A stretch of 64,000 bases of DNA from Saprospiraceae bacterium (GTDB lineage: Bacteria; Bacteroidota; Bacteroidia; Chitinophagales; Saprospiraceae), in contig JAHBTU010000002.1 of NCBI GenBank assembly GCA_019638455.1, positions 282,501 to 346,500 of the forward strand, written 5' to 3'. A program made the translations under genes and the position numbers. The notes under the pieces were generated by a model. It searched no databases. It was given only the letters and a program-made list of their open reading frames with translations, and was not told the origin of the DNA. This document shows, piece after piece, positions 1 to 8,223 of the stretch (within the stretch, counting starts at the first letter, position 1; the number at the start of each line of letters is the position of its first letter).

Positions 1-29
1 TTGCCGTCAATTGATTAAATGCCGCAAGA

Positions 30-326
30 ATGAAAAGAATCTATCCTCGCCAGATTAAGGACAAGTTTTATCTTTCACGTTTGCTGGAGGAGTATCTGAC
101 CACCTTGGAAGAATCTCCGATGCAGGTCAAACTTCGGGCTTTAGCTTATAATTCAAAAATACCCGAATCCATTTTTCGCCGTCTTATGAATCTACACCGA
201 AACCCGGAAGATGCTCCCAACATCAATGCCGAGGATTACCACATTCTTTTTTCCAACATCATGTTTCGCTATCCCACCGTGAAAATGTGGCTTCAGGATG
301 ACGGCGAGGTGTTTTTTGAAATGTGA
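30..326 (+). CDS. Small protein of unknown function
   Basis: A 98-residue protein starting at ATG 30 and ending shortly before mnmE. I do not recognise a family. It is rich in charged and aromatic residues, has no signal peptide or membrane segment, and begins with a basic stretch (MKRIYPRQIKDKFYL), so a soluble, probably helical cytoplasmic protein is likely. The codon pattern looks like that of its neighbours and the frame is open almost from the window edge, so it may be the second gene of a unit that begins outside. It lies 80 bp upstream of mnmE on the same strand and could be co-transcribed with it. No function is inferred. Confidence 0.6.
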   Translation: MKRIYPRQIKDKFYLSRLLEEYLTTLEESPMQVKLRALAYNSKIPESIFRRLMNLHRNPEDAPNINAEDYHILFSNIMFRYPTVKMWLQDDGEVFFEM

Positions 327-406
327 ATGGCCAAGCATTGTTTTTTGAGGGAACTTGAATCTTCGTAACGTTGCACCTTGAGTCGTCATAGTATTGAGAC
401 TACTTC

Positions 407-1882
407 ATGCTCACACCCGACCTGTCTTCTACCATTGTAGCGCTATCTACCCCTCCGGGGGTGGGGGCCATCGGGGTCGTTCGGTTGTCTGGCCCTCGCG
501 CTGTCATTATTGCAGATAAGATTTTTAAGGGAAAACGCTTGGAAAACCAACCAAGCCATACGGCACATTTTGGCAAAATAATCGCTGCGACGGATGGTGG
601 CGAGCGGGTGATTGATGAGGCGTTGGTCACTATTTTTAAAAATCCGCAATCATACACGGGGGAAGATGTTGTTGAAATCAGTTGTCACGGTTCGCCATAT
701 ATCCTGCAAGAAACAATTCAACTGTGTCTTCAAAACGGTGCCAGAATGGCTGCCCCCGGAGAGTTCACACTGCGAGCTTTCTTGAACGGCAAAATGGATT
801 TAAGCCAAGCCGAAGCTGTTGCGGATTTGATTGCCAGCGAAAGCGAGGTAGCGCATGGCGTAGCTATGCGGCAATTGAGGGGTGGTTTTAAAAATGAAAT
901 CCAACATCTACGCGAAGAGCTTATTGGTTTCGCCAGCCTTGTAGAACTCGAGCTCGATTTTGCGGAAGAGGATGTGGAATTCGCCGACCGCACCCAATTG
1001 AAAACTTTGGTGGAAAGAATCAGGAAGTACGTTCAAAACCTACTGCGCTCCTTTTCGTTGGGCAATGCCTTGAAGACGGGGGTCGTCACCGTCATTGCGG
1101 GACGGCCAAACGCAGGAAAATCTACCCTCCTCAATACCTTGCTCAACGAGGAACGCGCCATCGTGTCAGACATCGCAGGCACTACCCGCGACACCATCGA
1201 AGAGGTACTCAATATTAAAGGTGTGCAATTCCGGCTTGTTGACACAGCGGGCCTCCGTGAGGCTCAAGATGCCATTGAGGCCATCGGCGTTCAGCGAACG
1301 ATGGAAAAAATTGAGCAAGCAAGTATTCTCGTATATGTGTGGGATGTGGCGGCCATGACTCTTGCGGAGTTGTATGAAGATTTGTCGCGGTTTGCTCCGC
1401 TTCGGAAAAGCGACGGAAGGCTTCTCATCGTCTGTAACAAAATGGACAAGAATCCTTATTTCAAAACCGAGTGGCTATTTGACCCCATGCAGCCTGACGT
1501 GCACCCCTATCTTCTCGAAGGCGGCGTGCCGAGAAGTTTCTCGTTACTCACCCATCAGCTATCTATTTTACCTATCCCCATTTCAGCGAAAAATGCTCAA
1601 AATATTGAGTTATTAAAAGAAAAACTCTTCGAGGTGGCCATTGGAGAAGAGGTGAATCTGGAAAGCACTGTCGTCACTAATGCCCGTCATTATGATGCGC
1701 TGCGCCGGGCCGATGCCGCGCTGACCGATGTTTTAAATGGGCTTGAAAATGGCGTGACAAGTGACTTTGTGGCGCAGGATATTCGACGCTCGTTGACCTG
1801 TTTGTCTGAAATTACGGGCGATGTTGTGGGTGTAGAGGATATTTTGGGGACGATTTTTTCAAAATTTTGCATCGGCAAATAA
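407..1882 (+). CDS. mnmE: tRNA modification GTPase MnmE (TrmE)
   Basis: A 491-residue protein covering the whole MnmE family. The N-terminal domain binds the one-carbon donor (motifs STPPGVGAIGVVRLSG and SYTGEDVVEISCHG), a helical middle domain follows, and a Ras-like G domain is inserted in it with G1 GRPNAGKST (about residue 232), G3 DTAG and G4 NKMD. The protein ends in CIGK, the C-terminal CxGK motif. With MnmG it makes the 5-carboxymethylaminomethyl group at uridine 34 of certain tRNAs in the cytoplasm. E. coli MnmE has about 454 residues; the extra length here sits largely between G4 and G5, where about 30 residues appear to be added. MnmG is not in the window. The start at ATG 407 matches the family. 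Confidence 0.97.
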   Translation: MLTPDLSSTIVALSTPPGVGAIGVVRLSGPRAVIIADKIFKGKRLENQPSHTAHFGKIIAATDGGERVIDEALVTIFKNPQSYTGEDVVEISCHGSPYILQETIQLCLQNGARMAAPGEFTLRAFLNGKMDLSQAEAVADLIASESEVAHGVAMRQLRGGFKNEIQHLREELIGFASLVELELDFAEEDVEFADRTQLKTLVERIRKYVQNLLRSFSLGNALKTGVVTVIAGRPNAGKSTLLNTLLNEERAIVSDIAGTTRDTIEEVLNIKGVQFRLVDTAGLREAQDAIEAIGVQRTMEKIEQASILVYVWDVAAMTLAELYEDLSRFAPLRKSDGRLLIVCNKMDKNPYFKTEWLFDPMQPDVHPYLLEGGVPRSFSLLTHQLSILPIPISAKNAQNIELLKEKLFEVAIGEEVNLESTVVTNARHYDALRRADAALTDVLNGLENGVTSDFVAQDIRRSLTCLSEITGDVVGVEDILGTIFSKFCIGK

Positions 1883-1886
1883 CCCA

Positions 1887-4199
1887 TCAAAACTCCAGTC
1901 TCCAGCTCAAATTGGGAATAAGCCCCAACTGATATTTCGTCTCTACCGATTGCTTGTATGGGTCCCAATACTGATAAGCGACGTTTTCTTGCATCAAGGC
2001 ATTTTGGAAGTCCATCGCAAAGGTGCTGTTGCGGCGGTCGCCGAGGCTGCGTTTCCAATAGGCCCTCAAATCGAGCCTAAGATAGTCGCGAGGGTTGGCC
2101 GCAAATCCCGCGCTTTCGTCAAAAACCGTGTATCCGGCTTGTGCCGATGCGGCGGCATCCACGGGCAAGGAGCGAACGCCATCCGTCCATGTGAAGCGAC
2201 CGTTGAGACCGAAAGCACGCACTTGGCCGGGACGCTTGTCGCGATGCCATTCCTTGCCGCCCGTGACGTTGACGATGTAGCGTGCGTGCCAACGAGTCGT
2301 GCGCCACGCTCCATCGCTCCCTTGATATGCCGACTTCAAAAAAGTGGCGTTGGCAAGCACAAACCACCCTCCCGAAAAGTAGCGTTCTGCGGTCAGCTCA
2401 AGGCCGCGATTTTCTCCTGCTCCTCGGTAAGCAAATTCTTTTTGCGAAAAAATTCGGTACTCGTTTTCATTGAGCAAGCTGAAAGATGTCGGAACGTTGG
2501 CATCAACGCCTACATCCGTTTGTCGCTGCCAAAAAACTTCTGTTTTCAGCACCCAATTTGGAACTAAGCTCCAAGTGTGCTTCAAGCCAGTATGCCACGC
2601 ACGAATCAAATCAATATCGTCTTTGAGCAGCCATAAGGGCGCTATGGAGCTATACCGACCCCCGGAAAGCGCGAGGCGATGGTTGGGAGCCAACTGATGT
2701 GTCAGGGTAAGGCGTGGCTCTATTGTGTGTCGGTTTTTGTATGGAAAAGCCACGCTATGCGCCCCAAACTGCACGCTTGTTTTTTCGTTGCGGCTGTTCC
2801 ACGTTGCGTTCGCCCAAGGTTGGGCGATAAAATACCGATGGTCTGGAATTACCTGCGGCATCGTATTCAGCAGGGCCTCATAGCGATATTGTTGTTGTGT
2901 CAGCATGGCTCCTCCCATGATGCGCCATTGCGAGTGCAGGCGCTGCGACAGGGTGATAGAGCCGGACAATTTTGATTCGTCAACATAGTCGTAGCTATCG
3001 TATTCCGCGTATTGTTCGGAAAATGAGGTGCGAGCATTCGATTGCGCGGAAGCGGCAAACGCTACTTTCACCCATCCTTTTTTGCCCAACGGCGACCAGT
3101 TGGATAGCCCAACGACTCCCGTTTTCGACTGATAGTCAACATCGAAAAAATCCTTGAACTCCTTGATCGCGGTCGAATCGGATTTGTGTTCAAACATGTT
3201 GTTGCTCAGCCCCCCCAAACCAAAAAGCGACCATTCGCCGCCGTTTTTCCCTTGAAAATTGAATTTAAAAGATAGGTCTTGAAAATCTATTTGCTCGTCG
3301 CCAAATGGGATGCCCATTTGACCCAAAAGCCCAACGGTGGAATAGCGATAGTTGAACAAATATGAATTTTTGCCACGTTGGAGCAATGGCCCTTCGGCAG
3401 CAATATCAAATCCGATGAGACCAGCCTGCGCGGTAAACTCGTGCTGTCGGGTGTTGCCGCTCCGAAGATTGATATCCATGATGCCGCCCAGTGCCTCTCC
3501 GTAGCCAGCGGGAAAAGACCCGGTGAGCAGCGATGAGTTGTCGAGCAGTTGAGCCGAAAACATTAGTACCCCGCCAGCGGCTGCGGTGGGCCGGTCGCTG
3601 ATGGTGCCTGCGTTGGTCAGGTGATTGGGATTAACCACATCAACGCCTTCCAAACGCCAACGCATAAAAGCAGGGCTGTTGCCCCTGACGCTGAGGCCGT
3701 TGGCTTGGTCGTCATTGTTCATCACGCCCGGATATGCCATAGCCAATCGAGCAGGGTCGAAAAAGGTAGCGGGAAATCGAAGCGTCTGTTCTCGAGTGAG
3801 CGGGATGGCGCCCAACGGCTGCAAGGGGCGTCTTGCCGCTGCATTCACCACCGTCAACTGGGGCAAATCCATGTTTTGGTCGTAGTTAATGTCCAAGCGG
3901 GTTTCTTTCCCGCCAGCCACGCTGATTTCTCTAATTGTCATGGGTCTGTAGCCGCCATGAGTTACTGTCAGCGTGTAGTAGCCGGGGCGCAGGGATTGGA
4001 AGAGATATTCTCCTGCTGCATTGCTCTGCGTTGTAATTGGTGTGCTTTCGGCTGATGCGGCGAGGCTTACATTTGCTCCTATCAATGCTTCGCCCGTAAC
4101 GGCATCTCGTACTGTGCCTCTCAAAGTTTGGGCAACGGCCCAATGCAACGGCAACAACAGTGAAAAAGATAGCAGGGCATATTTGATTGATGATGACAT
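1887..4199 (-). CDS. TonB-dependent receptor with CarboxypepD_reg-like N-terminal domain
   Basis: About 770 residues from ATG 4199, chosen because MSSSIKYALLSFSLLLPL...AVAQ is a good signal peptide. A carboxypeptidase-regulatory-like beta-sandwich follows (LRGTVRDAVTGEALIGANV), then a plug domain (GLSVRGNSPAFMRWRLEGVD) and a long beta-barrel ending in WRLEF, a terminal phenylalanine typical of outer-membrane barrels. This is the architecture of Bacteroidota TonB-dependent receptors that import large or scarce nutrients. No SusD partner or TonB/ExbBD system is adjacent, so the substrate cannot be named. It is convergent with mnmE, with only 4 bp between the two stop codons, and divergent from mqnC. 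Confidence 0.92.
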   Translation of the reverse strand: MSSSIKYALLSFSLLLPLHWAVAQTLRGTVRDAVTGEALIGANVSLAASAESTPITTQSNAAGEYLFQSLRPGYYTLTVTHGGYRPMTIREISVAGGKETRLDINYDQNMDLPQLTVVNAAARRPLQPLGAIPLTREQTLRFPATFFDPARLAMAYPGVMNNDDQANGLSVRGNSPAFMRWRLEGVDVVNPNHLTNAGTISDRPTAAAGGVLMFSAQLLDNSSLLTGSFPAGYGEALGGIMDINLRSGNTRQHEFTAQAGLIGFDIAAEGPLLQRGKNSYLFNYRYSTVGLLGQMGIPFGDEQIDFQDLSFKFNFQGKNGGEWSLFGLGGLSNNMFEHKSDSTAIKEFKDFFDVDYQSKTGVVGLSNWSPLGKKGWVKVAFAASAQSNARTSFSEQYAEYDSYDYVDESKLSGSITLSQRLHSQWRIMGGAMLTQQQYRYEALLNTMPQVIPDHRYFIAQPWANATWNSRNEKTSVQFGAHSVAFPYKNRHTIEPRLTLTHQLAPNHRLALSGGRYSSIAPLWLLKDDIDLIRAWHTGLKHTWSLVPNWVLKTEVFWQRQTDVGVDANVPTSFSLLNENEYRIFSQKEFAYRGAGENRGLELTAERYFSGGWFVLANATFLKSAYQGSDGAWRTTRWHARYIVNVTGGKEWHRDKRPGQVRAFGLNGRFTWTDGVRSLPVDAAASAQAGYTVFDESAGFAANPRDYLRLDLRAYWKRSLGDRRNSTFAMDFQNALMQENVAYQYWDPYKQSVETKYQLGLIPNLSWRLEF

Positions 4200-4454
4200 G
4201 GTCAAGGTTGCTATTATTTTTTCTGAACGCAAGGTATTGCTCTAAGAAGAACCCTGCTAATGATTGAGCGGAAGAGATGCCCTTGCGGTGTGCTTTTATT
4301 CAAAAACGAGTTTTTCCGACTTGATTTCGCAAAAGTTTGAAGGTGGGCACCCCAACCTTACCTTCGCTTTTTTGTTTTCAAAAAAAATTGAAAATAACTC
4401 AGCAGCATAAGCAGGCCCCAACTAAGGTTGGAATGTCGCCTTGAGTCTATCGCC

Positions 4455-5597
4455 ATGAATATCTCCGACCTCCTACACCGCGCCCTCCGCTTCGAGTGGC
4501 TTTCGCCCGAAGAAGGCGTTTTTTTGTTTGAAAATGCTTCCACCGCCGAATTGATGTATGTAGGCAATTCCATGCGCCAGCATCATGTGCCCGGCAAAAT
4601 CGTGACTTGGATCATTGACAGAAACTCGAATACGACCAATGTGTGTATCGCCAATTGCAAATTTTGCAATTTCTATCGGCGGCCTGGCCACGAGGAGTCG
4701 TACATCACCACGATGGCGGAATATCGTACGAAAATAGAAGAGACTTTCCGATTGGGCGGCGAGCAGCTTTTGCTGCAAGGCGGTCACCATCCCGACTTGG
4801 GGTTGAGCTTTTACGCAGAGCTCTTCCGCCAATTAAAATCGGAGTATCCCAACCTGAAGCTTCATGCGCTTGGCCCACCAGAAATTGCGCACATCGCCAA
4901 GTTGGAAGGCATGAGCCACTACGATTTGCTGAAAGAATTAAAAGCCGCAGGGCTGGACTCGCTGCCCGGCGCGGGGGCCGAAATTCTCAACGACCGTGTC
5001 AGGCGCTTGATTTCTAAGGGAAAATGTGGGGGTGAGGAATGGCTAGATGTGATGCGGGCTGCCCACCAGCTGCGCCTCACGACCTCTGCGACCATGATGT
5101 TTGGACACATCGAGACCAATCTTGAGCGCATGGAACATTTCGCTGCCATTCGTCGGGTTCAGTCCGAAAAACCCGCAGACGCAAAAGGGTTTTTAGCTTT
5201 CATCCCTTGGCCTTTCCAAGACGAGGACACGATTTTGAAAAAACTCAAACGCGCTCGCAATGCCGTCACGGGCGATGAGTATGTGCGTATGATTGCCATG
5301 AGCCGCATCATGCTTCCCAACGTGGTCAATATCCAAGCTTCTTGGCTGACCGTAGGCAAACAGGTGGCACAAGTTTGCCTTCATGCGGGGGCTAATGATT
5401 TTGGCAGCATCATGATTGAGGAAAATGTGGTGTCAGCCGCGGGAGCGCGTTTTCGTTTTACTGCGGACGGCATTCAACAGGCGATTCGAGAGGCTGGGTT
5501 TGTGCCTCAGCTGAGAAATCAACAGTATGAATTCCGTGATTTGCCTCCCAACATGGCACAACAGGAGTTAGACAGAGTGGCTATGGTGGTGGATTAG
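4455..5597 (+). CDS. mqnC: Cyclic dehypoxanthinyl futalosine synthase MqnC
   Basis: A radical SAM enzyme of 380 residues from ATG 4455; an upstream in-frame ATG at 4428 adds nine residues without family support. The iron-sulfur ligands are Cys64, Cys68 and Cys71 in NVCIANCKFCNF. Motifs GGEQLLLQGGHHPDLGLSFY, LPGAGAEIL and ATMMFGHIE are those of the MqnC/MqnE group. The cysteine context and overall fit favour MqnC, which cyclises dehypoxanthine futalosine in the futalosine route to menaquinone; MqnE (aminofutalosine synthase) is the main alternative. No other mqn gene is in the window. Menaquinone by this route fits an aerobic Bacteroidota that also makes heme A (see ctaA). Confidence 0.9.
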   Translation: MNISDLLHRALRFEWLSPEEGVFLFENASTAELMYVGNSMRQHHVPGKIVTWIIDRNSNTTNVCIANCKFCNFYRRPGHEESYITTMAEYRTKIEETFRLGGEQLLLQGGHHPDLGLSFYAELFRQLKSEYPNLKLHALGPPEIAHIAKLEGMSHYDLLKELKAAGLDSLPGAGAEILNDRVRRLISKGKCGGEEWLDVMRAAHQLRLTTSATMMFGHIETNLERMEHFAAIRRVQSEKPADAKGFLAFIPWPFQDEDTILKKLKRARNAVTGDEYVRMIAMSRIMLPNVVNIQASWLTVGKQVAQVCLHAGANDFGSIMIEENVVSAAGARFRFTADGIQQAIREAGFVPQLRNQQYEFRDLPPNMAQQELDRVAMVVD

Positions 5598-5749
5598 GCA
5601 ATGCGTGAGGGAGGGATAAAGAATAACCTGTTATACCTCGCGCCGCCAAGTTTTGGGCATGGCCGCAATCGCAATCTGCTCAATATCAGGGGCATTAATC
5701 ATGGCGAACCAACAAATCCTAGCGAATCAAGGTTTAATTTCACACATTC

Positions 5750-7237
5750 CTAAGTCGCCGTTTCAAACTTGACGCACTGCTTCCCGATTTTCAACACTGC
5801 TTCTAACAAGCGTTCCAAATCAGCGGTCGTGGTGCGATGATTGGCGATAGCCACTCGCAGGCAATATGCTTGCTGCAGTACTGTATAGGATGGCACTGCG
5901 ACGCCGCTCTCGTGCAACTGCATCAATATCTCTCTGTTCAAGAGATTCAGCTCGTGGGTGTTCAAAAACCCGGGATTGTAACGAAAGCACACGATGTTGA
6001 GTGGGACTGATGCCATGAGTTCCAAGCCGGGCGTTTGGGCGATGCGCCGAGCGAGGTATCTTGCTTGCTCGATATTTTGCCGAATAAGACGAGCGAGTTT
6101 TTCAACGCCGTGCTCTTTGAGCGCCATCCACACTTTTAAGGCTTTGAAATCGCGAGAAAGCTCTGGCCCATAGTTTGACATTCCCTCTGGCCCGGCGGCA
6201 AAGCCTCGCTCGTGATGTGTCAAATAATCGGCATTGTAAGAGAAGGCGTTTCGATGCGTGTCGCCTTCGCGCACGAGCACACAACCCACATTGTATGGCA
6301 AGTACATCCATTTGTGCAAATCAAAGGCGATACTGTTGGCATAGCCGAGCCATCTCAAAGTGCCTTCGTATTCTGGCAGCAGACGTGCCAACGCGCCAAA
6401 TGCGCCATCAACATGGAGCCACAAGCCTTTTTCCTTGCATATATCTACCAATGTTTCCAATGGGTCTATTGCACCCGTGTTGACCGTACCCACATTGGCC
6501 ACGATGCAGAAGGGGCGATAACCCGCTGCCTCGTCGCGGGCAATGCATTCCTTCAGGTGCCCCACATCAAGCGTATAGTGGCTATCTACCCGAACATGAC
6601 GCAGGGCGTCCGTTCCCAAACCGAGCATTTCCGCCGCTCGAGCGATGCAACTATGTGTTTGGTTGGATGCATAGAGCGTCAATTTAGCTTTGCGTCCGTG
6701 CAGCCCTTCTTTGCGGATATTTTCGTCAAATGCGTTGCGTGCCACAATTAGGGCTGTGGCATTGGCCATGGATGCTCCGCTAACCAATAGGCCACTCGCA
6801 TTTTGAGGATAGTGCATCATCTGTTTGCACCACTCTACGACTTGTTTTTCCACATACATGGCAGCTTGGTCTCCGAGCGACACATTGGGGTTCATCGCCG
6901 CCGCGAGCATCTCAGCCAAAGCGGACTGCATGGAGCCTGTTCCTTTCACCCAGCCCCAAAAGCGGGGGTGTATGTTTCCATTGTGATAAGGCAAGATATG
7001 TTCCTTGAAATCGGCGTATATATCCGCGATGTCTTGAGGAAGCTGCGGCAAATCCTCTTGCAGATATTCTCTTGCGGCATCGGAAGGTTTGCGCCAGACT
7101 GGCTGTTCGCCGATGGTTTGTAAAAACTGCACCATGTCGTCCACCATTTGATGGCCAAGCAGCCGTATTTTTCCCCAATCCGATGGGTCAAGCGTTTCAG
7201 TGCCGGGGTTTGGAGGGTAGGGTATGTTGTTGTTCAT
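5750..7237 (-). CDS. PLP-dependent group II decarboxylase (aromatic amino acid decarboxylase family)
   Basis: A 495-residue member of the group II pyridoxal-phosphate decarboxylases. The cofactor lysine is Lys309 in FDLHKWMYLPYNVGC. The ring-stacking histidine is in SNQTHSCIARAAEML, the aspartate that binds the pyridine nitrogen is in HVDGAFGALA, and the N-terminal HPRFWGWVKG motif is present. Family members decarboxylate aromatic amino acids, histidine, glutamate or 2,4-diaminobutyrate; the substrate cannot be read from sequence, although the overall pattern is closest to aromatic L-amino-acid decarboxylases. It begins 15 bp after the end of the LytTR regulator gene on the same strand, so the two are probably co-transcribed. 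No signal peptide, so cytoplasmic. Confidence 0.88.
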   Translation of the reverse strand: MNNNIPYPPNPGTETLDPSDWGKIRLLGHQMVDDMVQFLQTIGEQPVWRKPSDAAREYLQEDLPQLPQDIADIYADFKEHILPYHNGNIHPRFWGWVKGTGSMQSALAEMLAAAMNPNVSLGDQAAMYVEKQVVEWCKQMMHYPQNASGLLVSGASMANATALIVARNAFDENIRKEGLHGRKAKLTLYASNQTHSCIARAAEMLGLGTDALRHVRVDSHYTLDVGHLKECIARDEAAGYRPFCIVANVGTVNTGAIDPLETLVDICKEKGLWLHVDGAFGALARLLPEYEGTLRWLGYANSIAFDLHKWMYLPYNVGCVLVREGDTHRNAFSYNADYLTHHERGFAAGPEGMSNYGPELSRDFKALKVWMALKEHGVEKLARLIRQNIEQARYLARRIAQTPGLELMASVPLNIVCFRYNPGFLNTHELNLLNREILMQLHESGVAVPSYTVLQQAYCLRVAIANHRTTTADLERLLEAVLKIGKQCVKFETAT

Positions 7238-7252
7238 AGTTTTTCATTTTTG

Positions 7253-8002
7253 TCAGGAGAGCAAGGTCAGCAGTTCTTCGCGCTTGCTTTTCGAGACGGC
7301 GACTTGCATTTTATTTTCTAAAATCAAATATCCACCGTCGCCCCGCACGAATTCTCGCACTCGGTTGAGGTTGACAAGATGCGAATGATGGGGCCGAAAA
7401 AAATCATACGGCGACAGCAGGTCTTCAAATTCTTTCAATGTCTTGGAAATCAGTCGTTTTGCACCACTACAAAGGTAAACTTCGGTATAGTTGCTGCTGG
7501 CTACGCACACCACTATGTCGTTGGGGTCAACAAACTCGATACTTTCTTTTGAAGATAGCGCCACGCGAGCGCGTTTGCCTTTCCGCTCGGCGTGCACATT
7601 GCTCAATAGCGCATCTATTTGTTCCGCGGGGATGCTTCTGTTTGTCTTTCGCAAATGTTTCTCGATGGCATCTTTAAGCTCTTTGTTTTGAACAGGTTTC
7701 AGCAAATAGTCAAGCGCACTGAATTTGACGGCTTGTATGCCAAAGTTGTCGTAGGCGGTAGTAAAAATAATGTCGAAAGAGACATCTCTGCCTAATTCCT
7801 CCAACACGTCGAAGCCATTGAGCATGGGCATTTCGATGTCGAGAAAAAGCAGGTTGGGCGTGTTTTTTTTCAAAAAGTCCACACCCTCCGCAGGATTGTC
7901 GAAGGCGGCTTCCACTACTACTTCTGGGCAATAGTTCTCGAGCTTCCACTGTAGCGTCTCGATGCTGGGTCGCTCATCGTCTATGATGACTGCTTTTATC
8001 AT
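7253..8002 (-). CDS. LytTR-family response regulator
   Basis: A 249-residue two-domain regulator. The receiver domain (about 1-120) has the acidic pair Asp8-Asp9, the phosphoacceptor Asp55 in NLLFLDIEMPMLNGFDVL and the conserved lysine in YLLKPV. A LytTR DNA-binding domain occupies about 145-249 (FFRPHHSHLVNLNRVREFV). This pairing of receiver and LytTR with a LytS-type kinase is common in Bacteroidota. The probable partner is the histidine kinase at 8224-11346, upstream on the same strand, separated only by the miniature element described below. The PLP decarboxylase follows after 15 bp. The target genes are not visible from sequence. Confidence 0.93.
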   Translation of the reverse strand: MIKAVIIDDERPSIETLQWKLENYCPEVVVEAAFDNPAEGVDFLKKNTPNLLFLDIEMPMLNGFDVLEELGRDVSFDIIFTTAYDNFGIQAVKFSALDYLLKPVQNKELKDAIEKHLRKTNRSIPAEQIDALLSNVHAERKGKRARVALSSKESIEFVDPNDIVVCVASSNYTEVYLCSGAKRLISKTLKEFEDLLSPYDFFRPHHSHLVNLNRVREFVRGDGGYLILENKMQVAVSKSKREELLTLLS

Positions 8003-8080
8003 TTTTAATGTTGATAAAGAGTGGATGATGGTTGATTAAGAATTGATGAATCGCGGCATACTCTACGTTATAGCCTTCAC

Positions 8081-8195
8081 CACACTACTGAACATTTTCA
8101 AATTTGCCACGAAGTCACAAAGACAGAAAGCAAAATACTCATTGATTTGCCGCATTTTGTGCCTTTGCGGCACAAAACTAATGTCCAGTAGTGTG
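8081..8195. mobile_element. Miniature inverted-repeat element (MITE-like), 115 bp, with 9-bp target duplication
   Basis: The ends are 16-bp terminal inverted repeats: CACACTACTGAACATT at 8081-8096 and AATGTCCAGTAGTGTG at 8180-8195, one mismatch. Immediately outside both ends is the direct repeat AGCCTTCAC (8072-8080 and 8196-8204), the form of a 9-bp target-site duplication. Inside, a second pair of arms (GCCACGAAGTCACAAA at 8106-8121 and TTTGTGCCTTTGCGGC at 8156-8171) is complementary at 13 of 16 positions, so the whole element can fold into a long hairpin. There is no room for a transposase, so it would be mobilised in trans. Which insertion-sequence family supplies the transposase cannot be told here. 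Confidence 0.85.
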
Positions 8196-8223
8196 AGCCT
8201 TCACAACCCCTTGCAAACCGCCT

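Noticed and set aside
4340..4375. Weak inverted repeat GAAGGT...ACCTTC followed by T-rich sequence between the TonB receptor and mqnC
   Set aside because: It lies between divergent genes where no terminator is needed, and the stem is short and interrupted.
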